64,000 bases of DNA from Variovorax sp. RA8 (GCF_901827175.1 NZ_LR594664.1:361300-425299); one strand, 5' to 3'. Positions 16,517 to 26,302 are shown, counted from the first letter of the stretch. Numbers and translations are program-made. The notes: generated from the sequence alone by a model not told the origin.

Positions 16517-19500
16517 TCAGGCCGCCACTTCTTCTCCAACCTCCGCTGTGGCGAGGCCATCACTCGAAAGCAGCCCCTCGGCCTGCGCCCGCAGGATCAG
16601 CCGGCTGGCCACGTCCATCGAGACCGACTCGTCGGTCACATCGAACTCGCCCTTCTCGGCCATGAGCGCCGCAATCATCGGCTTGGCCGTGCCGGCCGGC
16701 AGCATCTTGGCCAGCAGCTGCAGCGCCTGCCAGTAGCTGTCGTCTGTGCCGCCCAGCTTGAGGGCGAGCGCGGCGCGCACCGGCGCGTCGGCAGCGTTCG
16801 TCGTGAAGGCCCACTTATCCAGCGGGCTGGCGGTGGTCTTCAGCACCTGGGCGAGCACGCCCTCGGTGGTCGCGAAGCGAGCGAACAGCGTGCCCGGCCG
16901 GCGGCAGTGCGTGCTGATCGCCTGCATCTCCGCGTCGCTCAGCTTGAAGGCTGCCTTCACCTGGTCGGCCATGCTGCCGTCGCCCAGGCCGAAGACGTAG
17001 AAGTTGGTCGAGTTGGCCATGATCGCCTCCGGGAAGTCGGAGATCAGCTGGCTCATCATCATCGTCACCATATTGAACTTGCGGCCCACGCGCAAATCCT
17101 GCTGCAGCAGCATCTGGAAGGACTCGGCGCCCGAGGCGTAGTGCACCTCGTCGTACTCGAGGAACTTCATCTGCTCCCACATCTTCTCGACGCGGTCCTG
17201 CTGGTACCGGCGATACAGATCGGGCACCAGCGGCGCGATCTCCTCCCAGCGCGCGAAGAAGTTTTTGGCGCCCAACCGGCGCGCGAACAGGAACATCAGG
17301 GCGGAGCGCCGGCGGCCCTCCTCCGACGTGGTCGAGCCCACCACCTCCTCGAGGTCGATCGAGATGGCGCGCGCCGCGCCCAGGTTCGCCTGGGTATAGC
17401 TGCTGAGCAGCGTGTAGGTGCCGGTCGAGGCGGCGCTCAGATTGCGCTGGAACACCTTGACCATCGTCTCCACTCCGTTGGCGGCGAGAGCCTCGCCGTA
17501 CATCAGCATGATGTCCGCCTGGGAGACGACCTTGGAAAGGTCCTTCAGGATCGGCATCGCATAGCGCTGCGCCCGCTCGGCCATGACAACGTGGCCGGCC
17601 TTGAAGAGCGCGTCGACCACATCCCACACCCGGGTGCGGCCGTCGACGACCTCGTTGCCCAGCCGCTGGTACAGGGCGCCGACCTCCGGATCCAGTGCGT
17701 TCTGCCAGGGCTTTGCGTCTGAGGAGGCGCGCGAGAAGCGCTCATAGGCCGCCGCGATAAGCTTCTGGAAGAACTTGTCGGCCTCGGGACCCAGGCCCGG
17801 GGAGATGGTGCCCAAAACCGCCACGATGAAGTCCCGGTCCTGCTCGGTGCACTGGTCCAGCCCTAGGAAGGTGTCGAACGGGTTGACGGTGTACTCGGGG
17901 GAGTTCTTAACCCGGATGGACACGACCTGGTCGCGCTTGCTCGCCGGCAGCATGGCGCGATAGAGGTCCATGATGAGCCGCGAGCTCGGGCCGACGTCGA
18001 CCACCGTCACGTACGGCACATCCTGCGCGCCTGGCGCCATGAGCAGCCCCGAATTGAGCAGGTTCATGAAGAACGACTTGCCCGAGCCGGTCGGAGCGAA
18101 GCCCACCGTCGCCCAGGAAGTCTGCAGGCCCGAGCCCAAAGCGATCGGGTAGGGCCGGCCTTCGAGCGTCGATGCAATGAGCTGGCCCGTCTTCCAGATC
18201 GACGCCGCGCGCACCACCGGCGACATGCGGGTGATCTCGCCGATCGGGGCCGGCAGGTACGGAGCCGAGCTTGCGCGCGAGAAGCCGGCCGCGGTCGAGA
18301 TGGCAGCGAGGGCCGGCTCGCCCGTTTCGTTGGAGCAGACGGTCGAGCCCCATGCCTCGATCGAGCTGCGCAGGTATTCCACCTGGAACTGCAGCTGCTC
18401 TTCGCTCTTGGCCCAGGTGGTGAGTGTCATGCGCGTGGCCGCGACGTAGCCGCCCTCCTTTTCGATCTGCTTGAGCTCGTCCCAGCCGCGCTTGATCCCC
18501 TTGTTGAAGTCGCCCATGGCGGCCATGAAACTGCCGAAGAACTGGTCGCTCTTGCGGAACTCCAGGCCCGACGGAATCACGTCCTGCGAGTAGGCCAGTG
18601 GAATCGTGCGGCCGAGCTTATCCATCAGTTTGTTGAAGGGCTGCGAGCCTTCCTCTGGCAGCACCTCCACCACCACGCTCGCCGAGAGGGTTGAGCCCTG
18701 CCGGGCGAACTCGAAGGACTTGAACTCCTCCCTGAAGCTGGCGGGGATCATCTGGCGCGAGAGGGCCACCGGCATCACCGCCGCCTCGTCAGCCCGGCGC
18801 ACCGGGCTCGCGCCTATCACGCCCTTGTCACCCAGGAAGCGCGGCGCCCATGTGGACGGGAAATCGGTGTGGTCGAACACCCTGCGCACCATGTTCGCGG
18901 CCTCGCGCACGGTCATCGTGCTCGCCAGCAGGTAGGTGCCGCCGGTGTTGATCTCCACGGAGAGGTCCTTGACCAAGTTCTCCACCATGGACTTGTGGCG
19001 GGTCACCAGCAGGTTGGAGGGCTGGGCCATCGACTGCGAGAACGTGTCGTTGTAGGCGATGCTCACCTTGCGCCTGCTCAGCTCAGCGGCCGCCTTCTTT
19101 TGGCGCTCCACCAGGTTGGCCTGCTCGTTGGAGTTCATGCCCGCCCGATGCGTGAAGACCGCCAGGTACACAGCCTCGTCGGTACAGGCCCGCGCAAGCT
19201 CCTCGACCCGGGCGTCGAAGAAGGCGGTCTCGGTCATCCCGAGGCGCTTGGCCGTCGTCGCCATGGGCGAGATGAGTTCGCGCGCCAGGCGCACCGATCC
19301 AGCTGGGTCGCTGCGGAAGCAGAAGGACATGCTGTGGTTGCGCCCGTTGCCTGCCTTCATCCGATTCGCGAGGATCGTGGCCAGGTTCTGCGCCAGCTGC
19401 TCGAATTCCTTGGCGCCTACATAGCGCCGAATGCCCTTGATCTCGATGAAGGACACCACGCTGCCACTCTTGAGCGCCATGATCTCGGCCGGCGCGTCAG

Positions 19501-19606
19501 CCTCCGTCTGGATCGGGGCGCGCCAGTCGCAGGCCAGATCGGTGTCTCCGAGGGAGATCTGGGAACCAGCCCAGTAGATGAAAGACTCGATTGCGTTGAT
19601 GAGCAT
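16517..19606 (-). CDS. traU: Type IVB secretion ATPase (TraU/DotO/IcmB-like)
   Basis: This is the large VirB4-class ATPase that powers assembly or transport in type IVB systems (IncI TraU, Legionella DotO/IcmB). Walker A (APTGSGKS) is at residues 504-511. Further on lie a Walker B-like 'FLEYDEVHYASG' and a sensor-like 'MVTMMMSQLISDFPEAI'. Its ~1029 residues match DotO/TraU. The ATG at 19606 is chosen: AGGA lies ~8 bases upstream, and the open frame further upstream overlaps the previous gene in another frame. It ends 40 bp from the convergent exported-protein gene at 16476. Confidence 0.93.
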   Translation of the reverse strand: MLINAIESFIYWAGSQISLGDTDLACDWRAPIQTEADAPAEIMALKSGSVVSFIEIKGIRRYVGAKEFEQLAQNLATILANRMKAGNGRNHSMSFCFRSDPAGSVRLARELISPMATTAKRLGMTETAFFDARVEELARACTDEAVYLAVFTHRAGMNSNEQANLVERQKKAAAELSRRKVSIAYNDTFSQSMAQPSNLLVTRHKSMVENLVKDLSVEINTGGTYLLASTMTVREAANMVRRVFDHTDFPSTWAPRFLGDKGVIGASPVRRADEAAVMPVALSRQMIPASFREEFKSFEFARQGSTLSASVVVEVLPEEGSQPFNKLMDKLGRTIPLAYSQDVIPSGLEFRKSDQFFGSFMAAMGDFNKGIKRGWDELKQIEKEGGYVAATRMTLTTWAKSEEQLQFQVEYLRSSIEAWGSTVCSNETGEPALAAISTAAGFSRASSAPYLPAPIGEITRMSPVVRAASIWKTGQLIASTLEGRPYPIALGSGLQTSWATVGFAPTGSGKSFFMNLLNSGLLMAPGAQDVPYVTVVDVGPSSRLIMDLYRAMLPASKRDQVVSIRVKNSPEYTVNPFDTFLGLDQCTEQDRDFIVAVLGTISPGLGPEADKFFQKLIAAAYERFSRASSDAKPWQNALDPEVGALYQRLGNEVVDGRTRVWDVVDALFKAGHVVMAERAQRYAMPILKDLSKVVSQADIMLMYGEALAANGVETMVKVFQRNLSAASTGTYTLLSSYTQANLGAARAISIDLEEVVGSTTSEEGRRRSALMFLFARRLGAKNFFARWEEIAPLVPDLYRRYQQDRVEKMWEQMKFLEYDEVHYASGAESFQMLLQQDLRVGRKFNMVTMMMSQLISDFPEAIMANSTNFYVFGLGDGSMADQVKAAFKLSDAEMQAISTHCRRPGTLFARFATTEGVLAQVLKTTASPLDKWAFTTNAADAPVRAALALKLGGTDDSYWQALQLLAKMLPAGTAKPMIAALMAEKGEFDVTDESVSMDVASRLILRAQAEGLLSSDGLATAEVGEEVAA

Positions 19607-19664
19607 GAGATCCTGGATGTCTGGTGCGCTCAGACTGCGCGTGGAAGGTGGTTGCCTACGCCGG

Positions 19665-20495
19665 TCAGCCGGCTGGCCGGCGGAACCCGAAGCCGAACGG
19701 CTTGTCCGGCGCCGGGGCTGCCCGGGCCTTAGCCGGCTCGGCATGTGTTTCATCGGGCTGCGAGCCCGGCGTGGCGGCAGGGAAGCCCATCCGTGTGGGC
19801 CGCTCTGTCGGAAGAGCGATCGCCTGGTCATGGCCACGCTCGCGGCTCGCGCCGGTGGCGCTCGTGGCCGCGGATGCGCCGCTCGCGACCCGAACAGGCT
19901 TCTCGGCGGCCTGACGCTGGGTGTATTCCTTGCGCAGCCAGGTGGTGGCGGCTTCCTTGAAGGCGCGCTCCGAGGCCTCCCCGGCAATTCCGAGCAGATC
20001 CCGCATCACCTGCTCGCGCGCCAAGGCACGCAGCCGAGCGATCTCCTGCTCGGCCTCGTCGGAGTCATCGATGTGAAAGCCCCGCATCACCTCGTTGATA
20101 TGCAGCGGGCTCACGTAGGCCGTCGCCGAGCCTTCGTCGCTCGCGTTCGTCACCGAGGGCTGTTCGGACTGGACCTTGAGGTACTCCACCAGCGAGCGCA
20201 AACGCATGAAGCCCGACCTCTCCCGGCAGATCTCCGCAAAGGCCATGGGCGCGCCCGGATGGTTGGAAAGCATCCGGCGCATCGGCAGCAGGTTGTCCTC
20301 ATCCAGAACGTCCCGTGGCGTGCGGTCCTTTCGGAGCAGGAACTGGAATGGCTGCGCCGGCACGCTGCGCTCGATGCGTGCTCCGCTCTGGCACCACATC
20401 GTGAGCCATTCCGCGTAGTCGGGGCCGGCAGAGACCGGCGCTTTTGCGAGCACTTGCGCGAGGCGCGCGCCGCTCTCTGTGGTTGCTGCTGTCAT
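19665..20495 (-). CDS. Hypothetical protein with C-terminal FGFGF motif, 276 aa
   Basis: The first ~180 residues form an acidic/helical domain I do not recognise, with a charged helix 'DSDEAEQEIARLRALAREQ'. The rest is a disordered tail that ends in 'DKPFGFGFRRPAG'. The tail motif recurs in other plasmid proteins here (see the shared-motif finding). The ATG at 20495 overlaps the preceding stop as ATGA, showing coupling. It lies directly upstream of traU, so a role as a TraU partner is plausible. Confidence 0.68.
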   Translation of the reverse strand: MTAATTESGARLAQVLAKAPVSAGPDYAEWLTMWCQSGARIERSVPAQPFQFLLRKDRTPRDVLDEDNLLPMRRMLSNHPGAPMAFAEICRERSGFMRLRSLVEYLKVQSEQPSVTNASDEGSATAYVSPLHINEVMRGFHIDDSDEAEQEIARLRALAREQVMRDLLGIAGEASERAFKEAATTWLRKEYTQRQAAEKPVRVASGASAATSATGASRERGHDQAIALPTERPTRMGFPAATPGSQPDETHAEPAKARAAPAPDKPFGFGFRRPAG

Positions 20496-21757
20496 GAATC
20501 CCCCCTCTCCCGGCCGACCACTTCGGACGCCAGGCACGGATGGCTGGCGCCGACGGCATCGGCCACTTCAAGCAATTGCTGTACGGACATGTTCTCCATG
20601 CGCACCTGTACGCCGCCTGAGCCATAGCCGGACACATTGCCGCCCAACTCCTTCGCCGCGAGGGCCATCTGGAATGAAATTGCACGGTCCATCGCCCGGT
20701 ACCAGACGGATGTCGTGGTGATCTCGGACTGACGCTTCATGCGGTTGTAGATCGGCCGCGCCAGGCCCGCCCAATGAGCCTCGGCGACCAGGCCGTGAGG
20801 AATCGACAGCTGGTAGATCGGATCGCCCGCGATGATGTTCGGAAGCTGCAGTTGCACGGGCAGCGGCGCGGCCGCATTCGCCGCATAGGCCGACAGCACC
20901 GTGATCCGTGCGTACTTGAGCAGCCAGGTCAACTCGATCTGGGACACCCAGCGGCGGATCAGCGTGTTGCCGGCGTCGGCGCCGAAAGCGATGAGCGAGA
21001 CCGTGTCGGCATCGGCATGGCGCCATTCGATCGCGACCTCGACCAGCGTGGGCTGGCCCGGATCGAGCAGGTTGTCGAGGTCCAGAAACGGCTGCTGGTA
21101 CCAGCCGCTCGTCGGCAGCGGCGTGCGCATGATGTCCAGGGCGTGCTGGACGCGATTGCGGCGGAAGTAGATCATCCGCGAGCCTCGGTCGTACATCATC
21201 TTCTGCTGCATCTGCGGACTCGACCAGGACTGGTAGGCCCCGCGCAGCGCGACTTCGATCTGGGGCACCGAGCGCTCCACGGACGGCAGCAGCTCGGCGA
21301 TGCACTCGCTCAAACGGGGCTTGTTCCACTCCCGGTCGGGCGCCTTCCACGGGTAGGCCGCGACGACCAGGTCGCGGGTGTGATTCAGCACCCGCGCCAC
21401 ATCGACCATCCCGCCTTTGTCGACCCCGTTCACCTGCTTGAATCCGGTGAGCTCGACACCGAGATCCTCGGCCAGCGTGGTGAGCTTTGTCTGCAGGAAC
21501 TTGCTCGAGCGCAGGCTGGGGAGCTGCTTGGGCACCGCATCAAGGTTCGTCACCCAGATGTGGTTCATCAGGTCGCCGCCAGACTGGAAACGCCGAAAGC
21601 CGCCGTTGGTCGAGTAGCAGATGCCACCAGAGGTGACGTCCTGCAGGTCGAAGTGCGCCACACCGAACTCCGGCGCGGTACCGACGGCCGTGGGCAACTC
21701 CTCCTCGGTCGGATGGGAGCTGCGGTAGGAACCTTGGCGGGCGTGGGTGATTGCCAT
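20492..21757 (-). CDS. Hypothetical protein upstream of traU, 421 aa
   Basis: I do not recognise this family. It is a soluble, mixed alpha/beta protein with several aromatic-rich strands ('SSGGICYSTN'-like turns and 'SGWYQQPFLDLDNLLDPGQP') and a C-terminal helical part. There is no signal peptide. It is coupled (ATGA) to the following gene and lies between the icmJ-like gene and traU, where IncI plasmids have no obvious counterpart of this length. Confidence 0.7.
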   Translation of the reverse strand: MAITHARQGSYRSSHPTEEELPTAVGTAPEFGVAHFDLQDVTSGGICYSTNGGFRRFQSGGDLMNHIWVTNLDAVPKQLPSLRSSKFLQTKLTTLAEDLGVELTGFKQVNGVDKGGMVDVARVLNHTRDLVVAAYPWKAPDREWNKPRLSECIAELLPSVERSVPQIEVALRGAYQSWSSPQMQQKMMYDRGSRMIYFRRNRVQHALDIMRTPLPTSGWYQQPFLDLDNLLDPGQPTLVEVAIEWRHADADTVSLIAFGADAGNTLIRRWVSQIELTWLLKYARITVLSAYAANAAAPLPVQLQLPNIIAGDPIYQLSIPHGLVAEAHWAGLARPIYNRMKRQSEITTTSVWYRAMDRAISFQMALAAKELGGNVSGYGSGGVQVRMENMSVQQLLEVADAVGASHPCLASEVVGRERGDS

Positions 21758-21779
21758 CTTGCGGGTACGGTCCTGGGGC

Positions 21780-22475
21780 TCAGGCCTGGGAGGCCAGCGC
21801 CTCCTCCACGAGCTCGCCGTAGGAGGCGTGCCACGAGCTCGGCTTCAACGATGGGTGGTCATCGAGCATGTCGGCGCCGGCCTTCTTCAGCACCTCCGGC
21901 TTCCACACCAGGCGCAGGTCGAAGACGGCATCGCCCCGCGCCGCGTAGTCCACCGAGTTGAGCTTCGCCATGGCGCCAGCAAAATCCAGCGCCTTGGAAG
22001 TTCCGAAGGCCTTGCGCACGGGCATCACCCGCTCGCACAGCACCTCGTAGATCTGCTTGGCCACGGCCGCCTCGTTGGGATCGGACATCGCCGCACCGAT
22101 GGCGCGCAGCAGGTTGTTCAGATCGGCCGCCGCAAGCTCCGGGATCGCCGCGAGCTGCGCGTCCGAGGCCAGGCTCCCGCCGCCGCCGGTCGAGGCCGTC
22201 TTGCAGCCCAGATGCGGGTAGCCGTGGCACAGGGAGCAGATCGGAGCCAGATTGCTGTCGTCGTTGTTGTGGTGGTCGTCGTCCTGGTGGTGCACCTGAA
22301 GCTTCGTCGGCTTCTTTGCAGTCTGCATCGAGCGGTATAGGCACGCCTGGCACGTGTAGCGCGCCTTCTCAAGCACCTGGGGCCGGCGCGCGACAAAGAC
22401 CGCATCGGCCTGCTTGGCCCGCGGGTCGTTGTCTCGAAAGGCGCTGCGCTTGATACCAGGGATGAGTTTGAACAT
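21780..22475 (-). CDS. traT: DotN/IcmJ-like zinc protein (TraT)
   Basis: The first ~90 residues show an HNH-like zinc-binding layout: CQAC at ~42-45, then 'KLQVHHQDDDHHNNDDSNLA', then CSLC and 'HGYPHLG'. This is the pattern of DotN/IcmJ, a coupling-complex component in type IVB systems that keeps the HNH fold and its structural zinc. The position three genes before the DotO homologue corresponds to traT-traU of IncI plasmids. The C-terminal ~130 residues are helical. Whether nuclease activity survives cannot be seen; in DotN it is thought to be lost. Confidence 0.82.
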   Translation of the reverse strand: MFKLIPGIKRSAFRDNDPRAKQADAVFVARRPQVLEKARYTCQACLYRSMQTAKKPTKLQVHHQDDDHHNNDDSNLAPICSLCHGYPHLGCKTASTGGGGSLASDAQLAAIPELAAADLNNLLRAIGAAMSDPNEAAVAKQIYEVLCERVMPVRKAFGTSKALDFAGAMAKLNSVDYAARGDAVFDLRLVWKPEVLKKAGADMLDDHPSLKPSSWHASYGELVEEALASQA

Positions 22476-22580
22476 TCAGGCTGGGCAAAAAATATGGCCG
22501 ACCGCCAGGAGGGGCGAACCCTCCCCGACGTCGACCAGCATGGTGCACCGCGAGGGTGCCGGAAAATTCGCGCTCTTAGC

Positions 22581-22604
22581 TACTACAGTTTAATAGCTGT
22601 AGTA
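22581..22604. promoter_or_regulatory. 8-bp inverted repeat upstream of traT
   Basis: TACTACAG (22581-22588) and CTGTAGTA (22597-22604) form a perfect inverted repeat with an 8-bp AT-rich spacer, ~105 bp upstream of traT and inside the 205-bp gap after the traR-like gene. It looks like a repressor operator over a promoter. The same gap contains two small hairpins (22508-22524 and 22542-22556) nearer the traT start, which may act in the leader RNA. Confidence 0.5.
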
Positions 22605-22680
22605 ATAGTTTTTCGCGGATTCTTTTCTCGTGGCCAGTTTTTCGAATCTAGAGGGGTTGTGTAGACCGAATTGCTCCCCC

Positions 22681-23088
22681 CTAGAAGGACTGGACCCGGC
22701 CAATGTCAGAAGTGCTCCCGCCGGCCGCAGTCACTGCGAACTCGACGATTGCCCAGATGCAAATCATTGCCGCACCCGCGGAGATCGGCATCCAGATCTG
22801 GCGTGCTTCGACCTGGTCGCCTCCGTTGTCCTGGCCCTTCTTCTTCCATTTCAGGAGGCCGTAGCAGATGGAAGCCATGCCGCCCAGAACCATCGCCCAC
22901 TGAAAGAGCGTGACACCGAGCTTGAATAGCTGGATCAGCGAGTTGACGGAGGTGTTCGCATCGAGCGCGAAGGCGCTGCTTGTCAGGGCGGTGGTGGCAA
23001 CGGCGACCGCGGCGTTGCGGCCCAGTGCAGCGTTGTTTGCGAGGGCCATGGCGATACGTACGTTCAGGTTGGAGATCAGGTTTTTCAA
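22681..23088 (-). CDS. traR: TraR-like small membrane protein (DotP/IcmD class)
   Basis: This 135-residue protein has an N-terminal signal-like segment (ending near 'TSSAFALDA') and two membrane helices (~56-79 and ~99-120) separated by a basic loop 'KWKKKGQDNGG'. Size, topology and position after the TraQ-like gene fit IncI TraR, the counterpart of the small Legionella proteins DotP/IcmD. These are inner-membrane components of the type IVB channel with unknown individual roles. The assignment rests on topology and order rather than on a motif. Confidence 0.72.
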   Translation of the reverse strand: MKNLISNLNVRIAMALANNAALGRNAAVAVATTALTSSAFALDANTSVNSLIQLFKLGVTLFQWAMVLGGMASICYGLLKWKKKGQDNGGDQVEARQIWMPISAGAAMICIWAIVEFAVTAAGGSTSDIGRVQSF

Positions 23089-23205
23089 GTTAGCTCCTGC
23101 GGGTCTGTTGGTTGATTGGTTAGAACGAAAGGCGTAATATGCAGTGCACCGTGCTAGTTAATTGGCGCGGTTGCCAAGCGGCGACAAGAATTGCGGCGGT
23201 TGTAT

Positions 23206-23700
23206 TCAATGTGTAGCAATGTTCACGAGAATCGCTCCCCCGAGGATGTGCCAGAACCCGCGCCAGAACCCATCGCCCTCTTGGGCGTGCCCTTGCGCAG
23301 CACGATTGAATAGCAGGAATGCGCGGAAGATCGCGCACACGCCGAGCAAGAAGATCCAGGCGTAGATCGCGTCCCATAGCGGCTTCAGCGAGCCAGATGT
23401 GCCGTCCCGGATGTAGGCCATCTGAGATGCGACGCCCTCGCCGATTCCGCCGTAATCCCTCGACAGGGACTCAACCCAGGCCGAGAGCATCGTGGCCCCG
23501 ATGGTCACCAGCAGATTGCCGCCCACGCCAGCCCATGTCGGCTGCTGGCCGCCATGATGGTCGTGGCCCATCTTGGCGATCTTGTGCAGGGCCGAGCCGG
23601 CGAAGAAGAACCCGATGAGCAGCGCCGCCCAGTAGACGAGCGGTACGAACGCCCTGCCGAGCGCTGCGAACTCATTGAGGAAGGCGGCGAAATCTGGCAT
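23206..23700 (-). CDS. traQ: TraQ-like membrane protein (DotE/IcmC class)
   Basis: This 164-residue protein has three or four hydrophobic helices (about residues 18-40, 59-75, 107-128 and 148-163), and a His/Gly-rich loop follows the first ('GHDHHGGQQ'). It lies between the TraP-like and TraR-like genes, the position of IncI TraQ, whose Legionella relatives are the DotE/IcmC proteins. Assignment is by length, topology and gene order. Confidence 0.7.
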   Translation of the reverse strand: MPDFAAFLNEFAALGRAFVPLVYWAALLIGFFFAGSALHKIAKMGHDHHGGQQPTWAGVGGNLLVTIGATMLSAWVESLSRDYGGIGEGVASQMAYIRDGTSGSLKPLWDAIYAWIFLLGVCAIFRAFLLFNRAAQGHAQEGDGFWRGFWHILGGAILVNIATH

Positions 23701-23709
23701 GGGTCAGCC

Positions 23710-24879
23710 TCAAGGAATGATCTGGCCTGCGGTGGTCTGAACTACCTCACCGCGCTTACCGATGGACAGCACGCGAGCACCCGCCACCATCGCGCCAACG
23801 GACACTGTCGTGAGGCGGCCTTGCTCGTCGGCGATCCAGACGAGCTGGCTCGGACCGTGGTTCGGCCAGGTACCGCGCAGCTTCCAGCCCGCCAGCACTT
23901 CCCTCGACTCGGGCGTCGAGTCCGTTTCCGGGGCGCGCCGCCCCTTGCCGCTTACCTTGGAGGGCTTGCGGGCATCGGCGAGCCGGATGACCCGGGCGGG
24001 CTTGGCTTCCACAACGCGTGACGCCGCGGCCTTGGCGGGCGTGGCCATCTTCGGAGCGACGGCCACGGTGACGCGCTTGGACGGCTTGGGGCGCTCCGCC
24101 TTGGCGACGGCGGCGGTGCTCGGCGCCTCGGCCTTCGGGGGCGCCTTCGCCACTTCGATCGGCGCAGTCGTCGCCGGAACGGCCTTCTGCACTTCGCTTG
24201 GAGGCGCTGCCGGCGGGGCGGCCGGGGCAGGAGCTGGGACCGGGGCCTGCGCCACCACGGCCGGAGCGACCTCGGGTGCCTTCTGGACCGGCTGCGCCAG
24301 TTCGAGGGCCGCGGGAGGAGCAGGTTCTGCCGGTGCTGCCGGGGCAGCTGCGGGCGCTGGGCCCTTGTCCGCCAGGAGATCCGCCTCGGCGTCCAAGGCG
24401 GGAGCTGTCTTCGAACCACTCTCCCCGAACAGGTCCGGACTGGACGCCTTGCTGGGGCCGGTCGAGTCGAGCATGCCGTTGGGCTTGTTGGCCTGAATGG
24501 CGGGTGCGCTGTCCATTGCCGACGCGATGGTGGGCTCGATGGCCTTGCGCGACGAACTGCCGATCAGGCCGGTCTTGTACCCGACGATTCCCGCGGCCAC
24601 GAGCACGACCGCCCCCACAGCTCCGTAGAACGGCAGATTGGAGTTCTTCTTCGGCGCAGGTTCGGCGTCTCCCTCGGGGTCGCGCGGAATCGCGTCCACA
24701 GGGTCCTCGAGCGACTCACTCAGCGTGTCGCGTGCTTCGCTGTTGTCGAAGCCTGGGTCGACGCGATCGTGCAGTTCCGGCGCCTCGACGCCTTCCGAAC
24801 CGCCCTCTGCACCCCACAGATCATCGAGCGAACCCTCGTTGCCCTGCGATCTGGTTCCATCTTCTTCAAGGTTGCTCAT
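23710..24879 (-). CDS. traP: TraP-like bitopic protein with long Ala/Pro linker
   Basis: An acidic cytoplasmic segment (~80 residues) is followed by one membrane helix (~84-104), then a very long Ala/Pro/Lys-rich periplasmic linker, then a compact ~65-residue C-terminal domain beginning 'VLAGWKLRGTWPNHGPSQLV'. That end domain resembles the PilP/GspC-type homology region, which docks inner-membrane to outer-membrane parts of secretion machines. The gene order (O-P-Q-R) matches IncI TraP. It is coupled to traO by a TGATG overlap at 24879. Confidence 0.78.
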   Translation of the reverse strand: MSNLEEDGTRSQGNEGSLDDLWGAEGGSEGVEAPELHDRVDPGFDNSEARDTLSESLEDPVDAIPRDPEGDAEPAPKKNSNLPFYGAVGAVVLVAAGIVGYKTGLIGSSSRKAIEPTIASAMDSAPAIQANKPNGMLDSTGPSKASSPDLFGESGSKTAPALDAEADLLADKGPAPAAAPAAPAEPAPPAALELAQPVQKAPEVAPAVVAQAPVPAPAPAAPPAAPPSEVQKAVPATTAPIEVAKAPPKAEAPSTAAVAKAERPKPSKRVTVAVAPKMATPAKAAASRVVEAKPARVIRLADARKPSKVSGKGRRAPETDSTPESREVLAGWKLRGTWPNHGPSQLVWIADEQGRLTTVSVGAMVAGARVLSIGKRGEVVQTTAGQIIP

Positions 24880-26288
24880 CAGTAGCGCACCTGCACTTGA
24901 TTGATAGGGGCAACGGCCGGAGCGAACGAGCCGTAGTTCATGCCAGTCGCCAGGTTGAAAGAGATCCCAGGCTGCTGCTGGAAGCCGCCCTGCGGATAGC
25001 GTTGCGGCTGCTGCTCAGCCTGCGCCTGGGCTTGCTGCTGCGGCGCCGCCGCGGTGGAGGAAGCGGCCTGCACGGAGTTGAACAGGACGCCGATCATGGT
25101 GTTTGCCGGGAGCTTCACCGTGTTCTTCTGCTGCTGCAGTGACTGCACCAGTTGCTGGCCCACCTGGGTGGCCGATGAGAGGCCCGCCGCGGCGGCCTGC
25201 TTATCAGTGGCCTCAGGCAAGACCACGGAAGTCGACAGACCGTTCGTCACGACCTGCGAACTGCGCTGCGCGATCGCACTCGCCGCACCACTCACCGATG
25301 CGAAGGCGATCGGGAGCACGTAGCGCGACAGGATGTGCCGGTCAATGCTGCCGGCGAGCGCGTCAGCCGAAGTCTGCTCGTCCAGCGCGACCGCGTTGAT
25401 CTTGGCGACCTTGCCGTTGAAGCGGATGTCGGTGAAGGTCACCTGCAGGCCTTCGCCCTGGTTCAGCACGGCCGTGCCCTTGAGGAACGCCCCCGCATAC
25501 TTGCCGCCGATGACCTCTGCTGTGACGTACGAGGACTTCTCGGTGTCGATCGGCGACGTGGTGCGCGCGGCGTGGATGGTCAGCGCCCCCGGCAGATCGG
25601 GATCCTCGGTGGCGACGTTCGTGGCGGCAACGCCCTGCCCTTGGCTCGTCACGCCCTGCTGCGCGTTGCCGGTCGCCTTGGGGTTCTGGTAAGGGGCCAC
25701 GTGGGCGATCGCCGCACCCGAGGGAGCGTCAGCGAGAAGCTGGCCGAGCTGGCGGTTCAGGCCCTCTTGGATGGCCTGCTGGCGCACGGGGTCCTGGTAG
25801 GAGCCCGGCTGGATGGCAACCTGCGGCGTGGTGACGTAGGTCTGGTACGAGCTTGCGCCCGGCCCCACCAGCGTCTCAGGCGCGCCACCGTGTTGGCCGA
25901 TGGACGTGGGCGCGCCGGAGGGAGGCGGCACATACACGCCACCTTCCTGGCGGCTCTTCGCAGCCTTCTGCGCCTGCAGCTCAGCCAGCCGGCCTTTCTC
26001 GTAGTCGGTCTGCTCCACATCCTTCTGCGCGCCTGTGCTCGTATTGGCCGACAGATCGACCTGGGCCTTCATCTCTTTCTTGCCGCTGGCCATGAAGACC
26101 AGGCCGACCACGGCGACGAAGGCAACCCCGAACGCGGCTGCCACCCACTTCATCACGCGCTTGGCGCCTGGGTCGAGGCGTCGGCCTTTTCCGCTATCGG
26201 CGGCAGGACCGGCGATCGCCGCGGACTCCGTGCCTGCCACGTCCGCGAACTCAAGTTCGCCGTCGGTGTTTTGGTTTTCGTTGCTCAT
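24879..26288 (-). CDS. traO: Type IVB core protein (TraO/DotG/IcmE-like)
   Basis: This VirB10-like component spans the envelope and forms part of the core channel. A membrane helix lies at ~46-66. The middle is a variable Gln/Pro-rich linker. The C-terminal ~180 residues carry the TrbI/VirB10-type beta-barrel pattern ('GKYAGAFLKGTAVLNQGEGL', 'LSRYVLPIAFASVSGAASAI', 'VKLPANTMIGVLF'). Only one domain of this type is seen, and the pentapeptide repeats of Legionella DotG are absent. The ATG at 26288 is chosen over an upstream codon. It lies 14 bp after traN. Confidence 0.92.
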   Translation of the reverse strand: MSNENQNTDGELEFADVAGTESAAIAGPAADSGKGRRLDPGAKRVMKWVAAAFGVAFVAVVGLVFMASGKKEMKAQVDLSANTSTGAQKDVEQTDYEKGRLAELQAQKAAKSRQEGGVYVPPPSGAPTSIGQHGGAPETLVGPGASSYQTYVTTPQVAIQPGSYQDPVRQQAIQEGLNRQLGQLLADAPSGAAIAHVAPYQNPKATGNAQQGVTSQGQGVAATNVATEDPDLPGALTIHAARTTSPIDTEKSSYVTAEVIGGKYAGAFLKGTAVLNQGEGLQVTFTDIRFNGKVAKINAVALDEQTSADALAGSIDRHILSRYVLPIAFASVSGAASAIAQRSSQVVTNGLSTSVVLPEATDKQAAAAGLSSATQVGQQLVQSLQQQKNTVKLPANTMIGVLFNSVQAASSTAAAPQQQAQAQAEQQPQRYPQGGFQQQPGISFNLATGMNYGSFAPAVAPINQVQVRY

Positions 26289-26302
26289 CTGCGCTTCTCG
26301 CG

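Noticed and set aside
16280..17722. A 480-codon plus-strand frame
   Set aside because: It lies antisense to the DotO homologue and overlaps the exported-protein gene; no family pattern.
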